Below are positions 1-8,261 of a stretch of 55,513 bases of DNA, piece by piece (the first letter of the stretch is position 1; each line of letters starts with the position of its first letter). The stretch spans positions 1 through 55,513 of the forward strand of contig SVBA01000012.1 of NCBI GenBank assembly GCA_015059095.1, read 5' to 3'. The stretch comes from Erysipelotrichaceae bacterium (lineage in GTDB: Bacteria > Bacillota_I > Bacilli_A > RFN20 > CAG-449). A model generated the notes under the pieces. The model saw nothing but the letters and a program-made list of their open reading frames with translations, did no database searches and was not told the origin of the DNA. The translations under genes were made by a program, and so were the position numbers.

Positions 1-2
1 AA

Positions 3-74
3 TATACAATTGAGAATTCCGAAATACCTATTGCTTTAACTAAATATCTACTTAAAGAAGATTTGGGAAAATAA
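3..74 (+). CDS. 3' end of a truncated gene
   Basis: An open frame enters from the left edge and stops with TAA at 72-74, giving about 23 C-terminal residues ending in ALTKYLLKEDLGK. The frame is directly followed by a terminator hairpin, as expected for a real gene end. The fragment is too short to assign to a family. It is convergent with the ABC exporter genes. Confidence 0.5.
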   Translation, partial: YTIENSEIPIALTKYLLKEDLGK

Positions 75-77
75 AAA

Positions 78-103
78 AAGTAATGTGATTTCTCACATTA
101 CTT
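78..103. terminator. Bidirectional intrinsic terminator
   Basis: A perfect 11-bp stem (78-88 with 93-103) and a 4-nt loop. A T-rich tract follows the stem on the minus strand. The stem overlaps the stop codon of the minus-strand exporter gene and closes the convergent plus-strand gene as well. Confidence 0.8.
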
Positions 104-1924
104 AGTTTCTTGATCTTCGTATTGAAGTCTATATAAATTGTAGTAGTAACCTCTTTTCTTTAATAAATCTTGATGGTTACCTTGTTCGATAATTTCACCT
201 TTTTGTAAACAAATAATATTATCTGAATGTTGGATAGTTGATAGACGGTGTGCGACAATTAACATTGTACCAATATTCATCATCTTTTCTAATGAATTTT
301 GAATTACTTGTTCAGTTTCAGTATCGATATTAGCAGTAGCTTCATCTAGAATTAAGATTTGAGGTTTATGGACTACTGTTCTAGCGAAAGATAATAATTG
401 TCTTTGACCAGAAGAGAAGTTATTACCACCTTCATTTACTTCTTCATCTAATCCATTTGGAAGTTTATTGATAAATGAATCAGCATTTACATAAGCACAT
501 GCTTCAACGATATCTTCTTCTTTAATATCATCATCTCTTAAGTTAATATTACTTCTAATAGAACCTGAGAATAAGAATACATCTTGTAACATTTGACCAA
601 TGTTTCTTCTTAATGATTCGATTTTGATATTGTTAACATTAACTCCATCAATTAAGATTTCACCTTTTTGAATTTCATAGTTTCTTACAATTAATTGTAA
701 GATAGTTGTTTTACCTGCGCCTGTTGCTCCGACGAATGCAACAACTTGTTTTGGTTCAATAGTGAATGATACATCTTTTAAAATCCAGTTTTCATCTTTA
801 TATGCGAACCAAACATTTTTAAATTCGATTCTACCTTCGAAATGATCCATTTCAATAGCATCTTCTCTATCGAGAACTTCAGGTTCTGTTTCAAGTAAGT
901 TATATAATCTTTCACTTGAAGTGAACGCTCTTTGAAGACCATTGAATGAGTCTGCTAAAGCTTGAACAGGTTGGAATAATTTAGAGATGTATAAATACAT
1001 TGCATATACTGCAGGGAAGTCAAGAGCTAACACAGGATTCTTTACTTCAAATACTAAATACATACCAACAGCAAATACTACGCCAACTGCTGTAAAGTTT
1101 AAGAAAGAAATGAATGGACGATAGATAGAGAAAATTTTAATAGATTGTTTTCTTGAAGAAATGATGTTGTTATTTAATTCTTTAAATTCATTTTCTTTTC
1201 TATCTTCTTGATTGAAGATTTGAGTAATCTTCATACCAGAAATGTTTTCATTTAAGAAAGCATTCATGATTGAGAAATTCTTTCTAACAATACGGTAGTT
1301 TTCTCTCATGTGTTTTCTAAAAATCATTGTTGCAACAAAGATAATAGGAACAAAAGCAAAGATAGTAAGAGCTAATAACCAGTTCTTTAAGAACATGACG
1401 ATAATTACACCGACTAACATTAATATGTTTCTAATCATATTGACGATAGTGTTAGTGAATAAATCACATAGAGCGTTAGTATCAGAAGTTAATCGAGTAA
1501 CTAATGAACCAACAGGAATGTTATTTAATTGATTAACTGATAAACTATCAATGTGTTGGAATACGACCATTCTTAAATCATAGATTGCACTTTGACCGAT
1601 TCTTTGAAGTAGCATTGAGTTAATATAGACTAATAATGAACTACCTAAGATTGCGATAAAATAAATACCTGAAATAATAAATACTCTAGCAATGTCAATA
1701 GGTGCTAAAATTACTCCTGCTTCATCTCTAACAATTGTTAAACTTCTTAAAATTTCTTCAGTAATTAATGGAGTAATTAAATCAAATAAAATCATTACAG
1801 CCATAAAGAATAAAGATAATAATAATTTAAACTTATATGGAGCGATGAATTTCCAAATCTTTTTAATTAACTCAAAATCGGACATTTTACGGTCGGAATT
1901 TTCATATACTTGTGAACTTGCCAT
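98..1924 (-). CDS. ABC exporter half-transporter, catalytic subunit
   Basis: A 608-aa type IV ABC exporter subunit: N-terminal six-helix membrane domain (about 30-320), then an ATPase domain. Walker A GATGAGKTT is at about 399-407 and Walker B ILILDE at 523-528 with the catalytic Glu present. The H-loop reads AHRLS. Its signature motif is FSSGQ (503-507) instead of LSGGQ. The start is preceded by GGAGGG, and only 3 nt separate it from the upstream half-transporter, so the two are probably translationally coupled. The pair fits heterodimeric multidrug or lipid exporters of the TM287/288 or LmrCD type; this subunit provides the canonical Walker sites. The substrate is unknown. Confidence 0.93.
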   Translation of the reverse strand: MASSQVYENSDRKMSDFELIKKIWKFIAPYKFKLLLSLFFMAVMILFDLITPLITEEILRSLTIVRDEAGVILAPIDIARVFIISGIYFIAILGSSLLVYINSMLLQRIGQSAIYDLRMVVFQHIDSLSVNQLNNIPVGSLVTRLTSDTNALCDLFTNTIVNMIRNILMLVGVIIVMFLKNWLLALTIFAFVPIIFVATMIFRKHMRENYRIVRKNFSIMNAFLNENISGMKITQIFNQEDRKENEFKELNNNIISSRKQSIKIFSIYRPFISFLNFTAVGVVFAVGMYLVFEVKNPVLALDFPAVYAMYLYISKLFQPVQALADSFNGLQRAFTSSERLYNLLETEPEVLDREDAIEMDHFEGRIEFKNVWFAYKDENWILKDVSFTIEPKQVVAFVGATGAGKTTILQLIVRNYEIQKGEILIDGVNVNNIKIESLRRNIGQMLQDVFLFSGSIRSNINLRDDDIKEEDIVEACAYVNADSFINKLPNGLDEEVNEGGNNFSSGQRQLLSFARTVVHKPQILILDEATANIDTETEQVIQNSLEKMMNIGTMLIVAHRLSTIQHSDNIICLQKGEIIEQGNHQDLLKKRGYYYNLYRLQYEDQETK

Positions 1925-1927
1925 ACC

Positions 1928-3703
1928 TTATCCCTCCAATTCTGATTCAAGAGTTTGTAATTCAACCATTCTCTTGTATGTTGGTGAATTTTCTAAACAT
2001 TCTTTGTTTGTTCCAAAGAATTCTACTTCACCATCTTTTAAGACTAATACTTTATCTAATTTTTCTACAGTGGAAACTCTAGATGCAATTAGAATTGTTG
2101 TTTTACCTTTTCTTAATTTTCTAATATTTTTTAAGATTGTTTCTTCAGTTTTAATATCAACAGCAGAAACTGAATCGTCTAATACTAAGATTGCAGGATC
2201 TTTAACAACTGCTCTTGAAATTGAAATACGTTGTTTTTGACCACCAGAAAGAGTTACACCTCTTTCACCAATCATTGTTTGATATTTTTCTTGGAATTCT
2301 TCAATGTTATCTCTAACAGCAGAGAATTCAGCAGCAGAACTAACTTCTTCATCAGAAATATTGTCATTTGAGAAAGAAATGTTCTTTCTAATTGTATCAG
2401 AGAATAGGAAGTTATCTTGAGGAGCGTAACCGATACTATGTCTAACTGCCTTAATAGGAAGCTTCATAATATCATAGTCATCAATGAATAAAGTTCCTTC
2501 TTGAACATTGTATAATCTAAATAACATATTAACTAATGTTGATTTACCACAACCAATTTTGCCAACTACACCAATAGTTTCACCTGGTTTAATTTCAAAG
2601 TTGATATTTTTAAGTGCTAAAGTTTCAGGTTCATCTGGATAAGCAAAATTAAAGTTTTTAAATTTAATTCCACCTTTAATGTCTTCACTTGGAATAATTA
2701 CTTGTCCATCGTCACAAATTTCTACTTCTTCATCTAAAAGTGAAGAAATTCTTTTTAATGATGTTCTACCTCTTGCTGTCATATTGATAATAGAAGCAAT
2801 AGCGAATACTGGCCAAATTAATGTGTCGAAATAGCCGATGAATTTAATGATGTCTCCAGAAGAGAAATCGTAAGAATTACCAATTGATTCTTGGTAGATA
2901 AACCATCCACCTACACAATAAATAATGATGATAACACTATAAATTAATAGGTTGATTAATACGTCTAGTAATGCACCAAATTTGACAAATGCAATATTTG
3001 CATCTTTATTTTTCTTGTTTTCTCTAGCAAAATGAATTAATTCTTTACCTTCTTTTACAAAGGCTTTAATTACACGAATACCAGTAAAGTTTTCTTGAGA
3101 AAAATCTGACATATCTTCAAAAGCTTTTTGTCTAGCTTCATATTTCATTTCCATATATTTATCAATGATAATAGCAGATGCTAATAAAATGACAATTGGA
3201 ATTAAAGAAATGAATGAAAGTACACCGTTAACTTGGAACATTTTAATAAATGACATAACTCCTAAGAATAAGCCATCTACAACTTGAACAATACCAAATC
3301 CGAAGACTTCTTCAATTGTTTCAAGGTCGTTACTAAAGTATGCTAATATAGCACCAGTTTTATTTTCTTTGTAGAATCTTTGAGATAACTTCTCAGTTTT
3401 TAAAAACATTTCTTGACGAATGTCAGCTTGAATTCTAACTGATTCACCAAGGATACAACGTCTCCAAGCAAATCTACCTACAAACATACAAATTGCAACC
3501 CCAAAGATGGTGAATAATGATTTCATAATTATAGGATCATTAAATGATTTGATTTTACCATCTTCAATCGCAGTTGATAAGTTACCAATTGTTTCAGGAA
3601 CTAATAGTTGTACATAGTCAACTAAAATAAGAAACGCAATACCAAAAAAGAAGTACCAGAAATACTTTAAATAATATTTATTTACATGTTTTCCAAAAAG
3701 CAT
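1928..3703 (-). CDS. ABC exporter half-transporter, degenerate-site subunit
   Basis: A 591-aa ABC exporter subunit with an N-terminal membrane domain and C-terminal ATPase. Walker A reads GKIGCGKST and the signature TLSGGQ is canonical. Walker B ends LVLDDS, so the catalytic Glu is Asp, and the H-loop reads ASRVS with Ser in place of His. These losses are typical of the non-hydrolysing site in heterodimeric exporters, and they pair with the altered signature (FSSGQ) of the partner gene downstream. It is the first gene of the two-gene operon; an AAAGGAG site precedes the ATG. The promoter and a palindromic operator lie just upstream. Confidence 0.93.
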   Translation of the reverse strand: MLFGKHVNKYYLKYFWYFFFGIAFLILVDYVQLLVPETIGNLSTAIEDGKIKSFNDPIIMKSLFTIFGVAICMFVGRFAWRRCILGESVRIQADIRQEMFLKTEKLSQRFYKENKTGAILAYFSNDLETIEEVFGFGIVQVVDGLFLGVMSFIKMFQVNGVLSFISLIPIVILLASAIIIDKYMEMKYEARQKAFEDMSDFSQENFTGIRVIKAFVKEGKELIHFARENKKNKDANIAFVKFGALLDVLINLLIYSVIIIIYCVGGWFIYQESIGNSYDFSSGDIIKFIGYFDTLIWPVFAIASIINMTARGRTSLKRISSLLDEEVEICDDGQVIIPSEDIKGGIKFKNFNFAYPDEPETLALKNINFEIKPGETIGVVGKIGCGKSTLVNMLFRLYNVQEGTLFIDDYDIMKLPIKAVRHSIGYAPQDNFLFSDTIRKNISFSNDNISDEEVSSAAEFSAVRDNIEEFQEKYQTMIGERGVTLSGGQKQRISISRAVVKDPAILVLDDSVSAVDIKTEETILKNIRKLRKGKTTILIASRVSTVEKLDKVLVLKDGEVEFFGTNKECLENSPTYKRMVELQTLESELEG

Positions 3704-3730
3704 ATTATGACTCCTTTCGTAAGCTTATAG

Positions 3731-3750
3731 ATTTAAGTATATACTTAAAT
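3731..3750. promoter_or_regulatory. 20-bp perfect palindrome, probable operator
   Basis: ATTTAAGTAT followed by its exact reverse complement. It covers the -10 of the exporter promoter and ends 27 nt before the start codon, which is the expected place for a repressor site of a MarR-, PadR- or TetR-like regulator. No such regulator gene is adjacent. An alternative is chance in AT-rich DNA, but a 20-bp perfect palindrome with GC pairs at this spot is unlikely. Confidence 0.5.
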
Positions 3751-3763
3751 TAAGTAAAAGCAA
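3736..3763 (-). promoter_or_regulatory. SigA-type promoter of the ABC exporter operon
   Basis: On the minus strand TTGCTT (3763-3758) and TATACT (3741-3736) are separated by 16 nt, a good vegetative promoter about 35 nt upstream of the start codon. The -10 lies inside the perfect palindrome listed separately. Confidence 0.6.
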
Positions 3764-3789
3764 TAGTCTATAATAAAAAAAATAAGTAA

Positions 3790-3803
3790 TGAAAGCGCTA
3801 TCT
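3790..3803 (+). promoter_or_regulatory. cre-like site (CcpA) upstream of pduL
   Basis: The 14-mer TGAAAGCGCTATCT matches the Bacillus cre consensus TGWAANCGNTNWCA at every fixed position except the last. It lies about 160 nt upstream of the phosphotransacylase start. CcpA activation of acetate-overflow genes through upstream cre sites is known in Bacillus. The link to this gene is inference. Confidence 0.4.
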
Positions 3804-3965
3804 TTTTAAAAGTTGTTAAGTGGGTTAACAAATTGGTTAATTTGTAAAAGTTTATTTTATAAAAATAAAAAAGAAAATTTGCTAATTATTCTATTATTAT
3901 AGACATTAAGTGAAAATAAAGTTAAAATTTATATGCTAAAAAAGATATATAAGTGAGGTAAAAGT

Positions 3966-4571
3966 ATGTCAAAATTTATTATTGAAACAAGTGCACGTCA
4001 TGCACATATTACTCAAGAAACTCTTGAAAAATTATTTGGTAAAGGAGCAGAATTAACAGTTAAGAAATATTTATCACAACCTGGTCAATTTGCTTCTGGT
4101 GAAAGAGTTGACGTAGTTAGTTATAAAAAGAATAGAGTTACTGGTGAATTAGTAGAAACTAGAATTAAAGGCGTTTCTATTTTAGGCCCAGTTAGAAAAG
4201 CTGACCAAGTTGAAATTAGTTTAACTGATGCTAGATCAATTGGTGTTAACGCTCCTATTAGAGAATCAGGTGATGTTGCAGGATCAGGTGTTTGTAAATT
4301 AGTTGGTCCTTGTGGCGAAGTTGAATTAAAAGAAGGTGTTATCGCTGCTAAACGTCATATTCATATGACTCCAGCTGATGCAGAAGAATTTGGTGTTACT
4401 AATGGTGAAATCGTTTCTGTTAGAGTATTAAATGATTCAGGTAGATCAGTAATCTTTGGTGATACTGTTGTTAGAGTTCATCCAACATATGCATTAGCAA
4501 TGCATATTGATACTGATGAAGCTAATGCTGGTGCATTAAGTGGAGAAGTTTACGGCGAAATCGTAAAATAG
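3966..4571 (+). CDS. pduL: PduL-type phosphate acyltransferase
   Basis: A 201-aa protein with the two PduL domains and the metal-binding motifs HAHIT (N-terminal) and RHIHMT (middle). Length and motifs match PduL, which swaps acyl-CoA and acyl-phosphate and replaces Pta in many Firmicutes lacking classical Pta. No ethanolamine or propanediol microcompartment genes are near, so it is most likely a housekeeping acetate-pathway enzyme making acetyl phosphate for ATP by acetate kinase (not in the window). GTGAGGT precedes the ATG. A cre-like site lies upstream. A TSCPD protein gene starts 14 nt after its stop. Confidence 0.92.
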   Translation: MSKFIIETSARHAHITQETLEKLFGKGAELTVKKYLSQPGQFASGERVDVVSYKKNRVTGELVETRIKGVSILGPVRKADQVEISLTDARSIGVNAPIRESGDVAGSGVCKLVGPCGEVELKEGVIAAKRHIHMTPADAEEFGVTNGEIVSVRVLNDSGRSVIFGDTVVRVHPTYALAMHIDTDEANAGALSGEVYGEIVK

Positions 4572-4585
4572 TTGAGGTAGCAGTA

Positions 4586-4834
4586 ATGGAAAGTATTACA
4601 TTTTTCCCAAAAGGAGTATGCTCTCGTCAATATGATATCCAATATGAAGATAACAAAATTGTAGATATTCAAATTATTGGTGGATGTAATGGTAATTTAA
4701 AAGGTTTAAGAGCACTTTTAATCGGTATGGATATTGATGAAGCAATCAATAAATTATCAGGAATTACATGTGGTCCTAGACAAACTTCTTGTCCTGATCA
4801 AATTGCTAGAGCATTAAAATCAATTAAAAGATAG
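4586..4834 (+). CDS. TSCPD domain protein, TIGR03905 family
   Basis: An 82-aa protein with the hallmarks of TIGR03905: a GVCS motif at the start, the central GGCNGN, and CGPRQTSCPDQIARA near the end. Four conserved cysteines suggest metal binding. The domain is also found at the C-terminus of some ribonucleotide reductases, but the free-standing protein has no assigned function. It sits 14 nt behind pduL and is probably co-transcribed. Confidence 0.85.
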   Translation: MESITFFPKGVCSRQYDIQYEDNKIVDIQIIGGCNGNLKGLRALLIGMDIDEAINKLSGITCGPRQTSCPDQIARALKSIKR

Positions 4835-4880
4835 TATAAAAAAATAAGTGTTGCTCATACTTTAAATTGAGGTGGGCAAT

Positions 4881-5072
4881 ATGAAAAGTAAAAAGAAAAA
4901 AGAGCAATTCCAAATTGCAAATGTCTTATATGAGATGGGAATGGATTTTGATGTCATTGAAACAATCTCTGGGGTTACACCTCAAGAATTGTTAATGGAT
5001 AAAATCGATTTAATTGAATATGAAGATGATAAAGAAGTAAAAAAAGAAAAAAAGAAAATAAATAAAAAATAG
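4881..5072 (+). CDS. Small charged helical protein, unknown
   Basis: A 63-aa protein: a lysine-rich start, a central helical part with the pattern ANVLYEMGMDFDVIETISG followed by TPQELL, and a Lys/Glu-rich tail. The central part resembles the short helix-turn-helix segment at the C-terminus of Rpn-type proteins, but no nuclease domain is present. ATG at 4881 is chosen over the in-frame GTG at 4872 because GAGGTGG sits 5 nt before it. A 7-bp hairpin (4851-4857 with 4873-4879) covers part of this ribosome binding site. Function unknown. Confidence 0.6.
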   Translation: MKSKKKKEQFQIANVLYEMGMDFDVIETISGVTPQELLMDKIDLIEYEDDKEVKKEKKKINKK

Positions 5073-5095
5073 TTCAATAATTTTCAATTATTAAA

Positions 5096-5124
5096 TTGAC
5101 ATGTTTAATCTTGAACTATATAAT
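5096..5124 (+). promoter_or_regulatory. Consensus SigA promoter of metK
   Basis: Perfect TTGACA (5096-5101) and TATAAT (5119-5124) with a 17-nt spacer, just ahead of the SAM riboswitch. Confidence 0.85.
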
Positions 5125-5129
5125 AAACT

Positions 5130-5256
5130 AGTCCATAAAGAGAACGGGGAGGGACAAGCCTTATGATCCGTCGGCAACCTGGATAATATCTGATGGTGCC
5201 AAAGCTTGAATGATGGGAAAAAATAGTTAGAATGCCCATCTTCGGATGGGTTTTTT
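5130..5256 (+). ncRNA. SAM-I (S-box) riboswitch with terminator
   Basis: The core segments GAGGGAC, GTCGGCAACC and GGTGCCAA occur in S-box order. The terminator is CCCATC (5235-5240), loop TTCG, GATGGG (5245-5250) and a T6 run. GATGGG at 5212-5217 can pair either with the 5' P1 strand (5132-5136) or with the terminator's CCCATC, which gives the usual switch: high SAM frees the terminator and stops metK transcription. Confidence 0.93.
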
Positions 5257-5290
5257 ATTTCAAGTATAGACGGAAGGAGAAGTACGAATT

Positions 5291-6451
5291 ATGAATAAAC
5301 AAAAAATATTATTTACATCTGAATCTGTTTCTGAAGGTCATCCTGATAAATTATGTGACCAAATTTCTGATGCTATTTTAGATGCTTGTCTAGCACAAGA
5401 CCCTAAATCAAGAGTTGCTTGTGAATGTTTTGCTACAACTAATTTAATTGTTATCGGTGGAGAAATTACTACTAGAGCAGTTGTTGATTATGAAAAAATT
5501 GCTAGAGAAGTAACTTTAAGAATTGGATATGATTCACCATTGAAAGGTATTGATGGAGCTAATTGTGAAGTAATCAATAGAATTAAAGGTCAATCACCAG
5601 ATATTAATATGGGTGTTGATAGAGAAAATGAGGATGAACAAGGTGCAGGCGATCAAGGCATTATGTTTGGTTATGCATGTAATGAAACAGAAAACTATAT
5701 GCCTCTTGCAATCGGTATTGCTCATAAGTTAGTAAGATACGCTACTAATTTAAGACATGAAGGTAAATTTAAAGGCGCAAGACCTGATATGAAATCACAA
5801 GTTACAATTGATTACACTGATGAACAACCAAAAATTGATACTGTATTAATGTCAGTACAACATGATGATGATATTGATATGGATGAATTTAAAAGATTCA
5901 TTAAAGAAGATATTATGAAAGTTGTAATTAAATCATTTGGATTTAATGATGATTTTAAAGTATTAATAAATCCTACTGGTAGATTTGTTATCGGTGGACC
6001 AGATGGAGACACAGGATTAACAGGTAGAAAAATTATCGTTGATACATATGGAGGAGTAGGAAGACATGGTGGTGGAGCCTTCTCTGGTAAAGATCCTTCT
6101 AAAGTAGATAGATCTGCTGCTTATGCTGCTAGATATGTTGCCAAAAATTTATGTGCTGCAGGTATTGCAGATAAAGTTGAAGTTCAATTATCTTATGCAA
6201 TTGGTGAAGCAAAACCGGTATCAATTTCTGTAGAAACATTTAATACTGAAAAAGTTAGTAAACAAAAAATATTAGAAATTGTTCATGCTTTATTTGATTT
6301 AAGACCAGCTTCTATTATCAGAAATTTTGGATTAACTACTCCAGTATTTAAATACGAAGATTTAGCATCTTATGGACACTTTGGAAGACCGGATGTCAAT
6401 TGCCCTTGGGAATATTTAGATAAAGTAGAAGATATCAAAAAAATGTTATAA
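5291..6451 (+). CDS. metK: S-adenosylmethionine synthetase
   Basis: A 386-aa enzyme making SAM from methionine and ATP. Visible motifs are [11 protein letters not shown] at the N-terminus, [10 protein letters not shown] near 120, and the phosphate-binding segment [19 protein letters not shown] near 260. Length and start match the family, and AGGAG precedes the ATG. It is a single-gene transcript under the SAM-I riboswitch, giving feedback by its product, and is closed by the hairpin at 6459-6488. Confidence 0.97.
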   Translation: MNKQKILFTSESVSEGHPDKLCDQISDAILDACLAQDPKSRVACECFATTNLIVIGGEITTRAVVDYEKIAREVTLRIGYDSPLKGIDGANCEVINRIKGQSPDINMGVDRENEDEQGAGDQGIMFGYACNETENYMPLAIGIAHKLVRYATNLRHEGKFKGARPDMKSQVTIDYTDEQPKIDTVLMSVQHDDDIDMDEFKRFIKEDIMKVVIKSFGFNDDFKVLINPTGRFVIGGPDGDTGLTGRKIIVDTYGGVGRHGGGAFSGKDPSKVDRSAAYAARYVAKNLCAAGIADKVEVQLSYAIGEAKPVSISVETFNTEKVSKQKILEIVHALFDLRPASIIRNFGLTTPVFKYEDLASYGHFGRPDVNCPWEYLDKVEDIKKML

Positions 6452-6458
6452 ATAAAAA

Positions 6459-6488
6459 GCCTTCGTTAATAAAAACGACGGCTTTTTT
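6459..6488. terminator. Terminator between metK and the convergent hydrolase
   Basis: An 8-bp stem with one mismatch (6459-6466 with 6475-6482) followed by T6; A-rich on the other side, so it can serve both genes. Confidence 0.7.
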
Positions 6489-6499
6489 AGTTAAAAACT

Positions 6500-7447
6500 C
6501 TATTCATTACATTCTTTTTGAAACTCTTTGAGTTTTCTTATATATAGTTCAGGATTAGTAGGATATGCTAAGCCATGAGCAGCATTAGGAATTAAAATAC
6601 ATTGGTTTTTTGTGATACATAATTTAGACATATTTTCACTCATGTAGAATGGAACGAAAGTATCATTATCTCCATGAAAGAAAATTATTGGTACTTTAGC
6701 TTTTTTTACTGCCTCTAAAGGGGAAGTTTCATCTAAATTAAACTTACCAAAAATTAAACCACCTAATTTAATGAAAGGGTATAATAATCTTGGAGGCAAT
6801 TTCATTTCTTTGACTATTTTATAGATGATTTCTTTATTTGATGAATAACCACAATCTGCTAGTACGCCAATTACATTTTTAGGTAATTTTTCTTCTGCGG
6901 ATGCCATAACTACTGTAGCAGCACCCATTGAAATACCAGTTAAAATAATTCTTACATCTTCTCCAAATTTTGATATTACAAATTCAATCCATTTTAAGCA
7001 GTCTTTTCTTTCTTTTATACCAAAAGTAATTGTTCTTCCTTCAGATAATCCACTACCTCTTTGATCAACTAAAAGAGCATTTCTACCAACTTTGAAGGCT
7101 CTTTTTACTCCTGCATTCATATCTCTTTCGGAATTTCCTTTATATCCATGAAACATAATTTCTATAGGATCTCCCTTAATATGTTCAAAGTATTTTCCTT
7201 TTAAAATTAATCCGTCATATGATTTAATTTCTACTTCTTCATAAGGCATATTTCTAATTTCATCAATCCATATTTTCATTGATTCATAGAATGGTTCATA
7301 TTCTTTTCCAGGTGGCAAATCATATTCTCCATCTTTTAGAATCTTTCTTTTAGGAGAATAAAAAGTCATCATATAACATACAAAACTTGTTAAAATGATA
7401 ATAAGAATTAGTCCAATTGTAATCCAAAATACATAATCATACCACAT
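6500..7447 (-). CDS. Membrane-anchored alpha/beta hydrolase
   Basis: A 315-aa protein with one N-terminal membrane segment (about residues 7-28) and an alpha/beta-hydrolase fold. The nucleophile elbow is GISMGA (Ser), with a GSGLSEG turn before it, an Asp in FHGDNDTFVPF and a His in NAAHGLAY completing the triad. The family includes esterases and peptidases of the YqkD type in Bacilli; the substrate is unknown. AGAGG precedes the ATG. It is divergent from the next gene. Confidence 0.85.
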   Translation of the reverse strand: MWYDYVFWITIGLILIIILTSFVCYMMTFYSPKRKILKDGEYDLPPGKEYEPFYESMKIWIDEIRNMPYEEVEIKSYDGLILKGKYFEHIKGDPIEIMFHGYKGNSERDMNAGVKRAFKVGRNALLVDQRGSGLSEGRTITFGIKERKDCLKWIEFVISKFGEDVRIILTGISMGAATVVMASAEEKLPKNVIGVLADCGYSSNKEIIYKIVKEMKLPPRLLYPFIKLGGLIFGKFNLDETSPLEAVKKAKVPIIFFHGDNDTFVPFYMSENMSKLCITKNQCILIPNAAHGLAYPTNPELYIRKLKEFQKECNE

Positions 7448-7562
7448 AAAAACAACCTCTTAAAAATATTATATTTTTACAAATAGTGCTTTTCAATAAA
7501 TATGTTTTCTAAAAATGTGTTAATTATATTAAAATGAAGTATAATTAATCATGGTGATAAAA

Positions 7563-8228
7563 ATGAAAATAGGTGTTACTTGTAGAATATTAACTGAAGA
7601 TGGAACAAGAAAAGAATTTGTTAATGAAGCATATATGGAACTATTAGATAAATATGATATGGTTCCAATTGTTTTATCTTCTACTACTTCTTCTTTAGAA
7701 GAATTATTAGAAATGTGTGATGGAGTACTACTTCCTGGTGGAGATGATATTGATGCTAAATATTATTATCAAGATAATCATCCTACGAATGTATTAGTAG
7801 ATCCAAAAATTGATGTTCTTGACTATAAGGTTATTGATTATTGTTTAAAACATAATGTTCCAATATTAGGCATTTGTCGAGGATTTCAAATTTTAAATGT
7901 TTATTTTGGAGGAACTCTTGTTCAACACATTGAAGATAACTCACATAAAAAGAATTATGATGATTTATTAGTTTTAGAAGAAACTTCTTCTTTAAAAGGA
8001 ATATTAGATGATAAATTTATCATTAATTCATTTCATCATCAATGCATTGATAAATTAGGAGAAGGATTAAAAATAGAAGGAAAATCTAAAGGAGTAGTAG
8101 AGTTAATTACTCATAAAGATTATCCGCTTATTGCGACTCAATATCATATTGAACAACTAAATGATATTAATAGTGAAAGAACAATGAAATATTTTATTTC
8201 ATTAATTATGGAAAAAGATAGTAAATAA
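7563..8228 (+). CDS. Gamma-glutamyl-gamma-aminobutyrate hydrolase-like (peptidase C26)
   Basis: A 221-aa class I glutamine amidotransferase-like hydrolase. PGGDDIDAKYY near the N-terminus and the nucleophile Cys in GICRGFQILN match PuuD-type enzymes. The catalytic His-Glu is present as QYHIE, with Ile where Pro is usual. ATG at 7563 is preferred to the ATG at 7551 because GGTGAT lies 4 nt before it, the spacing seen at other starts here. No putrescine or GABA genes are near, so the true substrate is open. Confidence 0.85.
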   Translation: MKIGVTCRILTEDGTRKEFVNEAYMELLDKYDMVPIVLSSTTSSLEELLEMCDGVLLPGGDDIDAKYYYQDNHPTNVLVDPKIDVLDYKVIDYCLKHNVPILGICRGFQILNVYFGGTLVQHIEDNSHKKNYDDLLVLEETSSLKGILDDKFIINSFHHQCIDKLGEGLKIEGKSKGVVELITHKDYPLIATQYHIEQLNDINSERTMKYFISLIMEKDSK

Positions 8229-8261
8229 TGTATAATATAGGAGTTTAAGGAGATTAAAATT

